Shown here one piece after another: positions 31,710 through 43,019 of a stretch of DNA of 64,000 bases. The position numbers and the translations under genes are program-made. The notes beneath the pieces are model-generated. The model searched no databases, was not told where the DNA came from, and saw only the letters and a list, made by a program, of their open reading frames with translations. How positions within the stretch are numbered: position 1 is the stretch's first letter; every line of letters begins with the position of its first letter. Source of the DNA: Mytilisepta virgata (taxonomy: Eukaryota; Mollusca; Bivalvia; Mytilida; Mytilidae); assembly GCA_028015205.1 (NCBI GenBank), contig CM051516.1:56300230-56364229 (forward strand), in the 5' to 3' direction.

Positions 31710-34110
31710 AAATAAAATGCTCCGCTGGGCGCAGCTAGATACGACCGCAGATGTCGAACCCTGAATAGTTGGGGCAATTATGAACACAACATTCAAGCTT
31801 GATACAATACTGAATTTGGATTGTGAATAAATATTTGACACAGCATAGGTTTCTGACACAGAATGAATGTTGTCTAAGAACTTAAAAATTTTTAATTTAC
31901 CTATTCAAACCATATCAGTATTTTTTGTTTTTATATATAAATCAGAAATAACCAATTTAAAATTGGGCACACATATCAATTTCTTGCTATTGCGCAATAC
32001 TGTGCAATTGAAAATTTCTTCAAATATTTGACACATAATAGGTTTCTGACACAGAATAACTGAAACCAAAGAACTTAGAATTGGTCATATGATTTCAATT
32101 TATATTCAATTTTTTGCTTCTTGTGCAATACAATATGCTGTGGAGAATTGCCCCCCCCCCAAAAAAAAAAAAAAAAAAAATTTACCCCTTTTTTAGCTTT
32201 TGTGCAATACACTATGAAGTTGCACATTGACTCCCCCTCCCAAAAAAAAAAACAACAAAAAACAATAAAATTTATTGTAACCCCCCCTTTTTTGCTAAAA
32301 AAAATTTGAAATTTCCTTTTTAATTTATGAATTATGAAATGAGAAAAAAATTGCCCCCTCCCCAATTTCTCATTCCCCCCCCCTAAATTTTGTTTTCACC
32401 CCCCCCCCCCCCCCCATTTCTCTTGATACTTTGCAACCATAACAGCCCATTTAAATACACCATAACGTATTAAAATAGAAAATGACATCATAGTCATGGA
32501 TGGCAAATTTTAAATATGCATAATTTAAAAGCAGTTTAGATGAGATAAACAAAAAAGCTTCATCAGCACATATTCAAAATTTGAGATAAAAAAAAGAGTT
32601 ATCCCTCTTTGTACATATTTTTATAATCATGTTGTCATATTTGCTCTAAGTCATATTTAATTGTTAGCAGTAGTATGTATGTTAGTATCATATAATTTTA
32701 AAATTTCTGATTTGTAAGTTTATTCAATATATATGTTTGGATTGAAGTCATTGTTGGGTGTTACTGAAGTTATCCTTTAATTGTAATGTAAATAATGTAA
32801 ATTGGTTTAAATTATACTGATTCTTGCTATTGCACAATACTGTGTAATTGAAAATTTCTTGAAATATTTGACACATAATAGGTTTCTAAAACAGAATAAC
32901 TGAAATAAAGAACTTAGAATTGGTCATATGATTTGAATTTATATTCAATTTTTGAATTCTTGTGCGATACAATATGCTGTGTAGAATTGCCCCCACCCCC
33001 CAAAAAAAATAATTTACCCCTTTTTTAGCTTTAATTTTGGACCCCGATTTGGACCAACTTGAAAACTGGGCCCATAATAAAAAAACTAAGTACATGTTTA
33101 GATTCAGCATATCAAAGAACCCCAAGAATTCAATTTTTGTTAAAATCAAACTAAGTTTAATTTTGGACCCTTTGGACCTTAATGTAGACCAATTTGAAAA
33201 CGGGACCAAAAATTAAGAATCTAAATGCACGGTTAGATTCGGCATATCAAAGAACCCCAATAGTTCAATTTTCGATGAAATCAAACAAAGTTTAATTTTG
33301 GACCCCGATTTGGACCAACTTGAAAACTGGGCCCATAATAAAAAAAACTAAGTACATGTTTAGATTCAGCATATCAAAGAACCCCAAGAATTCAATTTTT
33401 GTTAAAATCAAACTAAGTTTAATTTTGGACCCTTTGGACCTTAATGTAGACCAATTTGAAAACGGGACCAAAAATTAAGAATCTAAATGCATGGTTAGAT
33501 TCGGCATATCAAAGAACCCCAATAGTTCAATTTTCGATGAAATCAAACAAAGTTTAATTTTGGACCCTTTTGGCCCCTAATTCCTAAACTGTTGGGACCA
33601 AAACTCCAAAAATCAATCCCAACCTTCCTTTTGTGGTCATAAACCTTGTGTTTAAATTTCATAGATTTCTATTTACTTATACTAAAGTTATTGTGCAAAA
33701 ACCAAGACAAATGCTTATTTGGGCCTTTTTTAGCCCCTAATTCCTAAACTGTTGGGACCAAAACTCCCAAAAACAATCCCAACCTTCCTTTTGTGGTCAT
33801 AAACCTTGTGTTAAAATTTCATAGATTTCTATTTACTTATACTAGAGTTATTGTGCGAAAACCAAGAAAAATGCTTATTGGGCCCTTTTTTGGCCCCTGA
33901 TTCTTAAACTGTTGGGACCAAAACTCCCAAAATCAATCCCAACCTTCCTTTTGTGGTCATAAACCTTGTGTTTAAATTTCATAGATTTCTATTAACTTAT
34001 ACTAAAGTTATAGTGCGAAAACCAAATGTCTACAGACTCCGACGGACGACGACGACGACGCCAACGTCATACCAATATACGACCGCAAAAATTTTGCGGT
34101 CGTATAAAAA
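31710..34110 (-). mobile_element. TACGACCGCA-family Helentron-like element, copy 2 (empty-site copy)
   Basis: Near-identical to 12294-16965 from AAATAAAATGCTCCGCTGGG to the terminal hairpin and ATAAAAA, then flanks diverge at once on both sides. It lacks the 2.5-kb nested element (junction at 32584-32600). It has an extra 261-bp tandem copy. Without that copy it is about 2.14 kb, equal to copy 1 without its insert. Confidence 0.85.
33031..33552. repeat. 261-bp tandem duplication inside copy 2
   Basis: The paragraph starting TTAATTTTGGACCCCGATTT occurs at 33031 and again at 33292, with only a few changes (for example one extra A and T for C). Copy 1 has one unit. Confidence 0.9.
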
Positions 34111-34387
34111 ATGGCGGTCAATTTCGTGCAAACGCATTTCCATCAATTTTTTCGAATATATCATCTCTATTCCCTGTAAGATCACAATTATAAAGTAAGT
34201 AATGACTAAAAGAAACTTCTATGCTGAGACAGTGTGCAAAATGGGGTTTCCAATTCGAAAGTCATCTTTTTCTTGTCATATTTTTGTCCGAAAATATTGA
34301 ACCTCAAAACTTGACAAATGATACTAAGAACTTGTATTGGCATGTATAGTATGCACCCCCCTTATCAAAAACGTATTTGGGGGTAAA

Positions 34388-34860
34388 CAAGAGGTCCCCA
34401 AGAGCCTGAATCACTCACCTGTTATCTTTTGTGTTCCAGTAGATCTTGCATCAATGATTATTTTTGCTCTTTAATGTATACAGTTGCAATTTTTCCTTAA
34501 TATTGACCTGTACAGCTAAAATATAGAATCCTGAACCCAAATAGATATGGTTGCTAGGGACTTTTTTGTCGGTTGCTATGGACTTTCAATGGCATTGACT
34601 CTTGACCTTCCATTTTGACTTTAACAGGTAAATTGTAGGGTCCTGAACACAAATATATATGGTTGCTAGGGACTTTTTTATCAGTTGTTACAGACTTTTT
34701 CAATGACCTTGGCCTTACTTTATGACTTGTACAGGTAATTATAAGGTCCTTAACCCAAATATATATGGTTGCTAGTGACTTTTTCATCTGTTGCTAGGGA
34801 CTTTTTCAATGACTTTGACCCTTGGCACTCCATTTTACTTGTACAGCTACCATTAAATTT
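34388..34860 (-). repeat. HINE-like element, copy E, diverged
   Basis: The minus-strand 3' end reads CAGGTGAGTGATTCAGGCTC, an imperfect hairpin and CTCTTG|TTTACC. The interior is three to four diverged units with 'ggttgctagggactttttt', about 105-125 bp apart, unlike the other copies. No 5' end was found. Confidence 0.5.
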
Positions 34861-35414
34861 ATTTCAAGTAATGGCCCAATCATCTGTGTAAAAAAGTCGA
34901 TGTGGATATGTAGTCTGTGAATTACTAAATTCAGTATGCAGTCTTTAAACAATTACTTAATTTGCGAACATAAACCACGATTTAGCGATTTTTAGGAAGC
35001 AACACATATCGCTAATGCGTTTGAATGTTACAACAGAGGCCAGAAAATTAAAAAACTCCAAAACAATATGCAATATGAGCTGTATGCAGTATGGTTCATT
35101 TTGAACAATTGAAAATGCAAAACACTGGATCTAGATTACATGACTGAAATCATAGTAAAAATACAAGTTTGTAATTGCAAAATTCAAGTTCAAAAATAAA
35201 AAAAAAATACCTTGAATAAAAGACAAGGCGATCATCAATTAAGAGAACAAAGGGATATTTCCTTTCATCTTAAATATTGTGTTTAAACAATGATTATTAT
35301 GAAGAACATCGCCAAAATTGCCATGTAGACGACCAAAACTACATCAAAAGGCTTATATTGATTCTGTCTTCAAGAATTATTTGGGTTAATGTATGATTTA
35401 ATTTCTTCCATTTT

Positions 35415-35482
35415 CCATTTCGTTTCGTTTCGCTATATTTAGTTTCGTTTCGTTGTATTTCATTTCATTTCGATTCCGTTTC
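35415..35482. repeat. TTTCG pentanucleotide microsatellite
   Basis: Interrupted repeats of TTTCG and close variants (TTTCA, TATTT). Confidence 0.8.
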
Positions 35483-35573
35483 TCACTTTATAAGTACCCT
35501 GAAAAATAAGCTTTATAGTTTATACTAGCTACAATAATGTAGCTCCTGTGACAACTTTTTATTGTAGCTATAA

Positions 35574-36190
35574 TGTTATGATATTGTAATTATTATGTTT
35601 ATTTATCTTGGCCTAATTTGTTTTGTGTGGCCTTATAACATGTATAATATGTTTACATAATACTTATAGTTGTTTACCAAATAATGTTATAACTGCGCAG
35701 TTTAGAAATCACTGGAACAATAATAGATACTGATGGAATGACTAGAACTTTCTATTCGACTTACGTAATAATTCTGGTGTAATTCAAACTCTACCGTATT
35801 CCAGAAGTTTCCGTTCTACAGTATATATATGGACAAGAAAGTTAGACTTTCAGAGCAGAACGTATTGGACGGTCAGGACCAGACAATAACATTCTTGTGT
35901 TCTCAGCTATTGGATTTATTTACGTTTCACACTTCATACTTGACACACTTTTACTTGCGTTACTTCATACTAGATTGTGACTGTTTGGATATAATATTCC
36001 GTTTGGATTCCCGCAACAGTGACGAGAAGAATTCCGGATACAGAAAAGACATAAGATTTTGAACAGTTAAGTTGACGTTTTATTTTGTGTAATATTTTTG
36101 TAAACTTGTATATAATAAATCTTGTTAAATTTTATTATTGATTTGTGTCTTTTGTTGGCTACAATTTTAATGATGATTTCGGCCGTAACA
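35574..36190 (+). mobile_element. Solo LTR
   Basis: A 617-bp unit begins TGTTATGATA and ends GGCCGTAACA, so it has TG...CA ends with a 5-bp inverted TGTTA/TAACA. It is flanked by ATAA on both sides (35570-35573, 36191-36194). A TATATATA box lies at 35822-35829 and AATAAA at 36114-36119, in the order expected for U3, R and U5. No primer-binding site or gag-pol sequence adjoins it. This is consistent with LTR-LTR recombination; the retroelement superfamily is unknown. Confidence 0.7.
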
Positions 36191-36896
36191 ATAAGTTTAT
36201 ACCACAACAAGAAGTAAAATATAATAATTCGAAATCCCATACCAGGATAGGAATATTTACTACTGTAGTACGGCTATTACTTCCAACTATGTCACACTAT
36301 ATGTAAACAAATAGAATAATATATTTCAAGTTATCAGCCATTAGGACTAATTACTCATTACAGTATGTGTCAGTCTTATCTGAGATAGTATCTAGTCTCG
36401 TTTTACCTAATTGCGATCACGTGATAATAAATATACAAAGACGACCAACATTCGTTACATTGGCTTTAAATTTAATTTTAAAATTTTTGGACTAAAATAT
36501 AATTCAGTAAACCTTACATTACTTGACATTTTTTTCTTAAATGGATTTTTAAAGTCATCACACTCATCCTATTTTGTTACCTTAAAAATTCAAGCCTCAA
36601 ACCAGTCATGGAAATCCCCTTTGCTAAAGATAGAACATATTGATATTGCTAGAAACGAAGCGGTACGGAATAGACAAGAAAACGTGAAATTTCAATTTTA
36701 GTATCAAATCAAAATAGTTTATTTTCTTTATAGAACGTTTGTTGTCACGTTTTATAGAACATTTCTTGTCATGTAGCAATAAAACTTATCAGCCCTTTTA
36801 ATTTTATAACAAGGAAAATAAATTGAAATGGTGAGCTGTCAAAGGGGGCATAATGAGGAACCAGAGTGAGTTATCTTTTCCTAACCAATGTAGGTA

Positions 36897-37604
36897 AGGG
36901 AGACCTTAATGTAGACCAATTTGAAAACGGGACCAAAAATTAAGAATCTAAATGCACGGTTAGATTCGGCATATCAAAGAACCCCAATAGTTAAATTTTC
37001 AATGAAATCAAACAAAGATCAACAAAGTTTAATTTTGGACCCTTTTGGCCCCTAATTCCTAAACTGTTGGGACAACTCCAAAAATCAATCCCAACCTTCC
37101 TTTTGTGGTCATAAACCTTGTGTTTAAATTTCATAGATTTCTATTTACTTATACTAAAGTTATTGTGCGAAAACCAAGAAAAATGCTTATTTGGGCCCTT
37201 TTTTATCCCCTAATTCCTAAACTGTTGGGACCAAAACTCCCAAAAACAATCCCAACCTTCCTTTTGTGGTCACAAACCTTGCGTTTAAATTTCATAGATT
37301 TCTATTTACTTATACTAGAGTTATTGTGCGAAAACCAAGAAAAATGCTTATTGGGCCCTTTTTTGGCCCCTGATTCTTAAACTGTTGGGACCAAAACTCC
37401 CAAAATCAATCCCAACTTTCCTTTTGTGGTCATAAACCTTGTGTTTAAATTTCATAGATTTCTATTAACTTATACTAAAGTTATAGTGCGAAAACCAAAT
37501 GTCTTCGGACGACGACGCTGACGACGGACGACGACGACGACGACGACGACGACGCCAACGTCATACCAATATACGACCGCAAAACTTTTGCGGTCGTATA
37601 AAAA
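36897..37604 (-). mobile_element. TACGACCGCA-family element, copy 3, 3'-truncated
   Basis: It keeps the 5' hairpin end (minus reading from 37604, with one loop difference), a longer (GTC)n tract (37505-37558) and three paragraphs of about 155 bp. It stops near 36897, where the word GAGTTATCTTTTCCTAACCA starts to the left; the same word occurs at 19896. Confidence 0.75.
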
Positions 37605-37682
37605 CTTTATATCTGGTATATAATTTGGTTGAATTCATTTATTCATAATTATTTATTAATATAGATCTATTTATTATGTGTA

Positions 37683-37800
37683 TTTTATTTATTTTTATCT
37701 TTTATTATTATTATCATTTTTATTATTATTATTATTGTTATTACTATTATTATTATTATTGTTGTTGTTGTTATTATTATTGTTATTATTATTTTTGATT
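37683..37800. repeat. ATT/GTT trinucleotide low-complexity tract
   Basis: Interrupted runs of ATT and GTT. Confidence 0.85.
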
Positions 37801-37864
37801 TAAGATTTTAATTATTGGTCGCAGCTAGGTTCGAAACCTCGGAAAACTGAATCTCATAGGAACT

Positions 37865-38255
37865 ATATGCATATAAGACTTGCTCCCAGGGAGCTTTAAA
37901 AGTCACACAACAGCCAAAGATTACAAAATATTTTGCACTGTGAACTGCAAATCAAGCAACGTGATCTACATGTTGGAGCGTGGGATTTGTAATCTGCAGT
38001 ACATTGGAGAAAGCAAGCAAGCTTTCAACAAAAGAATGAACGGCCATAGAAGTGATATAACAAAGAAAGATTTTTTATAGGTCAGTCAGCACTTTCGGTC
38101 GACTGGACACAATCCTGGGGACTTTGGTAAAATGAAAGTTTCTATTATAGAACAAAATTTGATTTGGAGTGATCAAGAAAGGCAGACAAGAGAAAGCTTC
38201 TGGATAAAAGAACTAGGCACCTTATATCTAAGGGGAATAAATAAAAAGAAATAAA
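37865..38255 (+). pseudogene. Penelope-like element fragment: GIY-YIG endonuclease end
   Basis: One frame with a single in-frame TAG (about 38078-38080) encodes NVIYMLERGICNLQYIGES, a GIY-YIG signature. It continues with KRMNGHRSDI, QHFRSTGHNPGDF and ESFWIKELGTLY, which holds the conserved Glu. In Penelope-like retroelements this endonuclease follows the reverse transcriptase. Here only the C-terminal end remains. The same stretch recurs at 42660-42966. Confidence 0.75.
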
Positions 38256-38562
38256 TCTGTCAATTGATACAGAGATTGAATAATCCTTTTTTTTTATTGT
38301 TATTTCAAAGTGCTTTATTTATTTTTTCGTGTACTTTTTCATAAATTGTTATGATATTATAATTCTGTTACATAATTCTCTACCTTGTGTTAACGGATTA
38401 TTTATCTGTATTATTTTAATTTTTGTTTACATGCGTTGCTACACGTGAGAAAGATCAAGATCACTATTAGCCATATTGTTTACTACATGTAATTAATTAG
38501 TCATTCGCAACGCGGCAGCACTGATGAAGGATCTCAGTGATTGGAAAATTTTGCTAAGTTTG

Positions 38563-38822
38563 TTTGTTTAGTTGGGATTTTACGCCGTTTTCAGCACATT
38601 TGGCTATTTCGCGGCGGCCAGTTTTTACTGGTGGAGGAAGCCGGAGTACCCGGAGAGAACCACCGATCTTCGGTAGGAAATTTGACAATCCTTGTCAATT
38701 AAGATCGGAGTCGAACACACCCCGCCACAGGTGAGATTCGAACTCGCAACCTCAGCATTGACAGGCTAGTGATCATTAGTAGTCATAACGAACTAATTAG
38801 ACCAATCGGCCACCGAGGCCCC
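38563..38822 (-). repeat. tRNA-derived SINE with perfect 13-bp target duplication
   Basis: The minus strand starts GGGGCCTCGGTGGCCGATTGG, an A-box match (TGGCCGATTGG). The B box is GTTCGAATC. The body and GTTTGTTTG-like 3' end match the copy at 150-411. The direct repeat TTTGCTAAGTTTG flanks it at 38550-38562 and 38823-38835, which fixes both ends and indicates a recent LINE-mobilised insertion. Confidence 0.9.
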
Positions 38823-38986
38823 TTTGCTAAGTTTGAATTTTTGTTATAATTCAAAATTTTACATCTTTTATTTTGATGTGGTTTTGCAACTTTTAGACGT
38901 TTATATATAATAATAATAATCATCATCATTTATTTCAGACATAAATAATAGTCCATAGTTGTATACAAATATGATGAAAATTTTAA

Positions 38987-39229
38987 ATATACAAGATGGA
39001 AAATGAAGAATTAAAATACCAATAAATATAATTAGAAATTCTAATCTGGTAACATGTCAGTCAAAGTTCACATATATATATATTCTTGGTAGTGATTTAT
39101 GGTATAGTTCGTCTTTACTCAGAAAATGGTATTCCGAGATTTATGTGAACTTTGACTGACATGTTACCAGACTAGAATTTCTAATTATATTTATTGGTAT
39201 TTTAATTCTTCATTTTCCATCTTGTATAT
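38987..39229. repeat. 88-bp inverted repeat (foldback or MITE)
   Basis: Arms 38987-39074 and 39142-39229 are reverse complements with one mismatch (CTAATC versus CTAGTC in the same sense). A 67-nt AT-rich loop separates them. No target duplication is evident. Confidence 0.9.
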
Positions 39230-41240
39230 ATATATATAAATGTTCATATATACACAAATTGCAAGCACTATATGCACGAGTCATTATTTAAGTACCAGGC
39301 AATTATTTTGCAAAAATGGACTAGGCATGATATATTAAATTATTCATCAAATATCTCAAAACAATTTGTTTTAAAGGGTATTTATTAGGCCAAACCTTGA
39401 CAAAATGAAAAATGCAATATCACATATCTTAATTAAATTATCTTCTTGAAAAATGGGGTGTGGCACCCAATTCAGTGAAACCATGCAACTTTCAAGACTT
39501 AAACATTCTTTTACTGCAAAAAAAATACATTTTTCATATGCAACTATTTCGGTCATAATTAAGTTAGGTAACTCTGTTTAGACTTATTAACTGGTTACCC
39601 AATTATCGTGTACTGGTCCCGATCATGCCAGGCAGTTATCGTACTTCGATAACTCTTTATTAGTTATACATGTTATAGCACGTACTCCTCGTCTTCACTT
39701 TAAAACACTTTTCGATTGAAATATGTAGTTACATTTCAAATGGATTATAATTCCAATATATGAAATCGTGACAATAATTAATAATATGATATTTATCACC
39801 AATTTATAAAAACTGGCAAAAGTACATAATTACACGTGATAAAGGGTTAAATTATATTACGGTGCAAGGTTTTTTTCCCATTTTTTAAGCCAAAAAAAAA
39901 AGCGCTTTTTGGGGGGATAAAATTTATTTGAGTTTAATCTAAGTAAATTTACATGTAAAGAAATTGTTCTCTGCAATTAACATGCTGTGTGTTTCAGGTA
40001 ATTATAACTAATTAACGATTTAACATGCAGGTATATTGTACCTTAACTGTCGGGATGTTTATTGTTCCAACCCTTAATTAAGGTACACAGGTACATTGTA
40101 TATATACAGGTAAACCGTTTGCCGACCAAAAAAAGGTCGATTTCATTTTTAACGGTACATTTTTTATAATTAATGCAGCATTTTAATAAAGGTGTGTGTG
40201 CGTAACAGAGAAAGGGGGGGGGGGGGTGACAAAGAATGCAGAGATGAAATATAATTTCAAATGTCAGATAAGTAACATTTCAAATTAATGATTTATATTT
40301 TTTGGTATTTATATATTGTAAACATTTGACATTATATAATTAATTCTATTTACTCGTATGAACGATATTTACTTTGTTATAACAACGTAGAAGCTGATTG
40401 GCATGGGCGCCATCTTGAATAATTTCACAACAATCGTAAAAAATAACAAAATAACACATTTCAACCTTAATTGAAAGCAAGAAAAATGGGGCCCAAAATG
40501 AATTGGTATTCATGATGATATTCTATCATATATTGACTTTATTTTGTGGGGTTGGATGGTATTAAATATCAAGAGGAAATCATCGAAATTATTTTTTGAA
40601 AATGAGTCCTTATTCAAAATTTACGTATGTTATATGTATTTATTAGGCGTTAAACACGAAAAATTCAAATGAAATTGGAAGCAAAAATTTTATCCCCTGG
40701 ACTGAATTAAAATACATTTGATTAACAAAATAAGAATCCAAAGATACTAATAGATATTCTATCCTAGAAAAATTCTGAACGGTTCTACAGATCCATTTAT
40801 GACAGTTTTGCCCTAGGGCTATTCTGAACGGTTCTAACCTAGAACCATTTATGACCCTGGCAATAGTTTATGAACTTTGAACATCAAAAGTATAAGAAAT
40901 AAAATAATTAATTTGTTGTCATAATTTTCAAATCAACTTTTAATTTACAGAGTAAACGAAAATTAACTCACAATGAAGGTTTTACATATTCAATACACCA
41001 AAACCGAAAGAATTTCAATATTTAAAAGTGTTTTTGAGATACTATAATTTTCCATAGAGACTGAAATTAAAAAAATATATATCACCTGAGTCACCAGGAT
41101 TTAAGATTTAAGATATTTTATGAATTAATTTGAATATATCAAATTATCAAGAATTTTATGAGTTTATCAATGTTTATACTTATCTCAAAATTTTAAAAAT
41201 AATCTTTTTGACACAACAACCGACTTCATGCATAGTTGCT
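39230..41240. other. Stretch without a recognised gene
   Basis: AT-rich, with a G homopolymer near 40216-40227 and an early patch of the 'ctagaacc' minisatellite at about 40762-40860. No coding signal was found on either strand. Confidence 0.5.
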
Positions 41241-41244
41241 CTAA

Positions 41245-41550
41245 AATAAATCCTCTAGGTAATTCTGACCTAGAACCATGTATGACAGTTCTAGCCTAGA
41301 ACCATTCTGTATGGTTCTGCCGTAGAACCATTTATGACATTTATACCGTAGAACCATTCTGGACGGTTCTACCCTAGAACCGTTTATGATAATTCTACCA
41401 TAGAACCATTCTGGATGTTTCTACCCTAGAACTATTTATGTCAGTTTTACCCTAGAACCATTCTGGGTGGTTCTTCTCAAGAACCATTTATGACAGGGTT
41501 GGTTTTACCCTAGAACCGTTCTAGAATGGTTCTAGAACCGTCTGTCCTGA
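41245..41550. repeat. Degenerate minisatellite
   Basis: The words GTTCTACCCTAGAACCATT and TTTATGACAGTTCTA alternate with a spacing near 32 bp, with many substitutions. The unit has dyad symmetry: GGTTCTA and TAGAACC. Confidence 0.8.
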
Positions 41551-41689
41551 CAGAATAGTTGAGAGGTTAGAACTGATCTCAACTGTAACGTCCGGTGCGA
41601 CCATTTACTTCTCACAAAGATAACTGCAACGTTCAAGATATACACGACAAAGGATAACATCGATAATGACACATTCGAATAAATAAAGC

Positions 41690-42970
41690 CAAAAAAAAAC
41701 TCAAGCTGGTCAAAATCTACAAGACAAATAACCCATCTATTGTGTCAGCAAACGGTAACCCCAAGAAAAGATATCGGAATTCGTGGAATACCATCTTCGG
41801 CCACATGTTGAATCTTTAATATCCTACCTACAAGATACAACCAATTATCTAAATAAACGGAAAAGCTTGAACCCTCTTCCCGACAACACTCTCCTGGTCT
41901 TTCTTGTACACTAACATGTCACACGATGATGGCATCTTAATTAGCTTCCAAAAGACTTCTGGGAAAAACGGACCACCCAAGAGACCCAAACTGAATCCTT
42001 AGTTGAGATTTTATTTTGGTACTAAACCTAAAATTTTAATTTCAATGGAGAACATAACTGACTGGTGAATGGCGCAGCTATGGGAAAGAAAATGGTTCCG
42101 TAGTATATGTTACCGTCTTCATGGGGAAACAAAAAAAAAAACACTAATTTTTTAACCTTCAGAAAAGCAACCATTTTCTTGGTAAAGTTTATTGATGATG
42201 TTGACAGATACTGAAGAAAACTGAAGGTCTTCGTCGATCATGCAAGCAACCTCCACTTATCAATAAAATTACCCAAGACCAAAAGCTCCTTCCTCGAAAC
42301 AACACTACATTGAAAGTCGGAGTGATACAACCGATGTTTATTGCAATACTACTGACATATCTCTTAGAATATAAAGACAAATTGACAACCAACAGAATCC
42401 TATTTGTTATATCTTACCACCCTATCATTCGCAATGTCTCAAGTACCACTGGAAAGAATTTGAAAAACATCCTGACCTTTCCAGACTTTTCCCGTGCAGA
42501 ACCTCCAGTTATGGTGTTCCGAATACCGAAAAGCCTGAAAGATATTCTTGTAACAGCCGATATCACCAGCAAGGTGTCATCATCAACCAGCCAACATGGC
42601 CAAACCGATTGTCAGGCTTGTTCAAACAAAAGTTGTTAGACTAGCTTGCAGATGCTGTTCTTGTACACAGAGCTTTAAAAGTCACATTGTAGCGAAAGAT
42701 TACTAAATACTTTGCAAAGTAAACTGCAAATTCAGCAACTTGATCTACATGCTGCATCGAGTGTGCGATTTGTAATTAACAGTACATTGAAGAAAATAAG
42801 AATGAACGATCGACTGGACACAATCTTAAGGACTTTGGTAAAATGAAAGTTTCAATTATAGAACAAAATTTGATTTGGAGTGATCAAGAAATGCAGACAA
42901 GAGAAAGCTTTTGGATAAAAGAACTAAGCACCTTATACCCAAAGGGAATAAACAAAAAGAAATAACTTTT
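41690..42970 (+). pseudogene. Penelope-like retroelement relic (RT to GIY-YIG)
   Basis: Broken frames in order encode RT-like pieces (VKFIDDV; FVDHASNLHLSIKLP), then FVISYHPIIRNVSS and FRIPKSLKDILVTA, a region common before the endonuclease in Penelope-like elements. A decayed GIY-YIG end with ESFWIKELSTLYPKG closes the series. Many stops and a deletion in the YIG part rule out function. The 3' end shares GGAATAAACAAAAAGAAATA with the copy ending at 38255. Confidence 0.65.
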
Positions 42971-43019
42971 TTTGTCATCTCAGTTCCCACGTATTAAAAA
43001 CTTTATATGGATATAGCTA

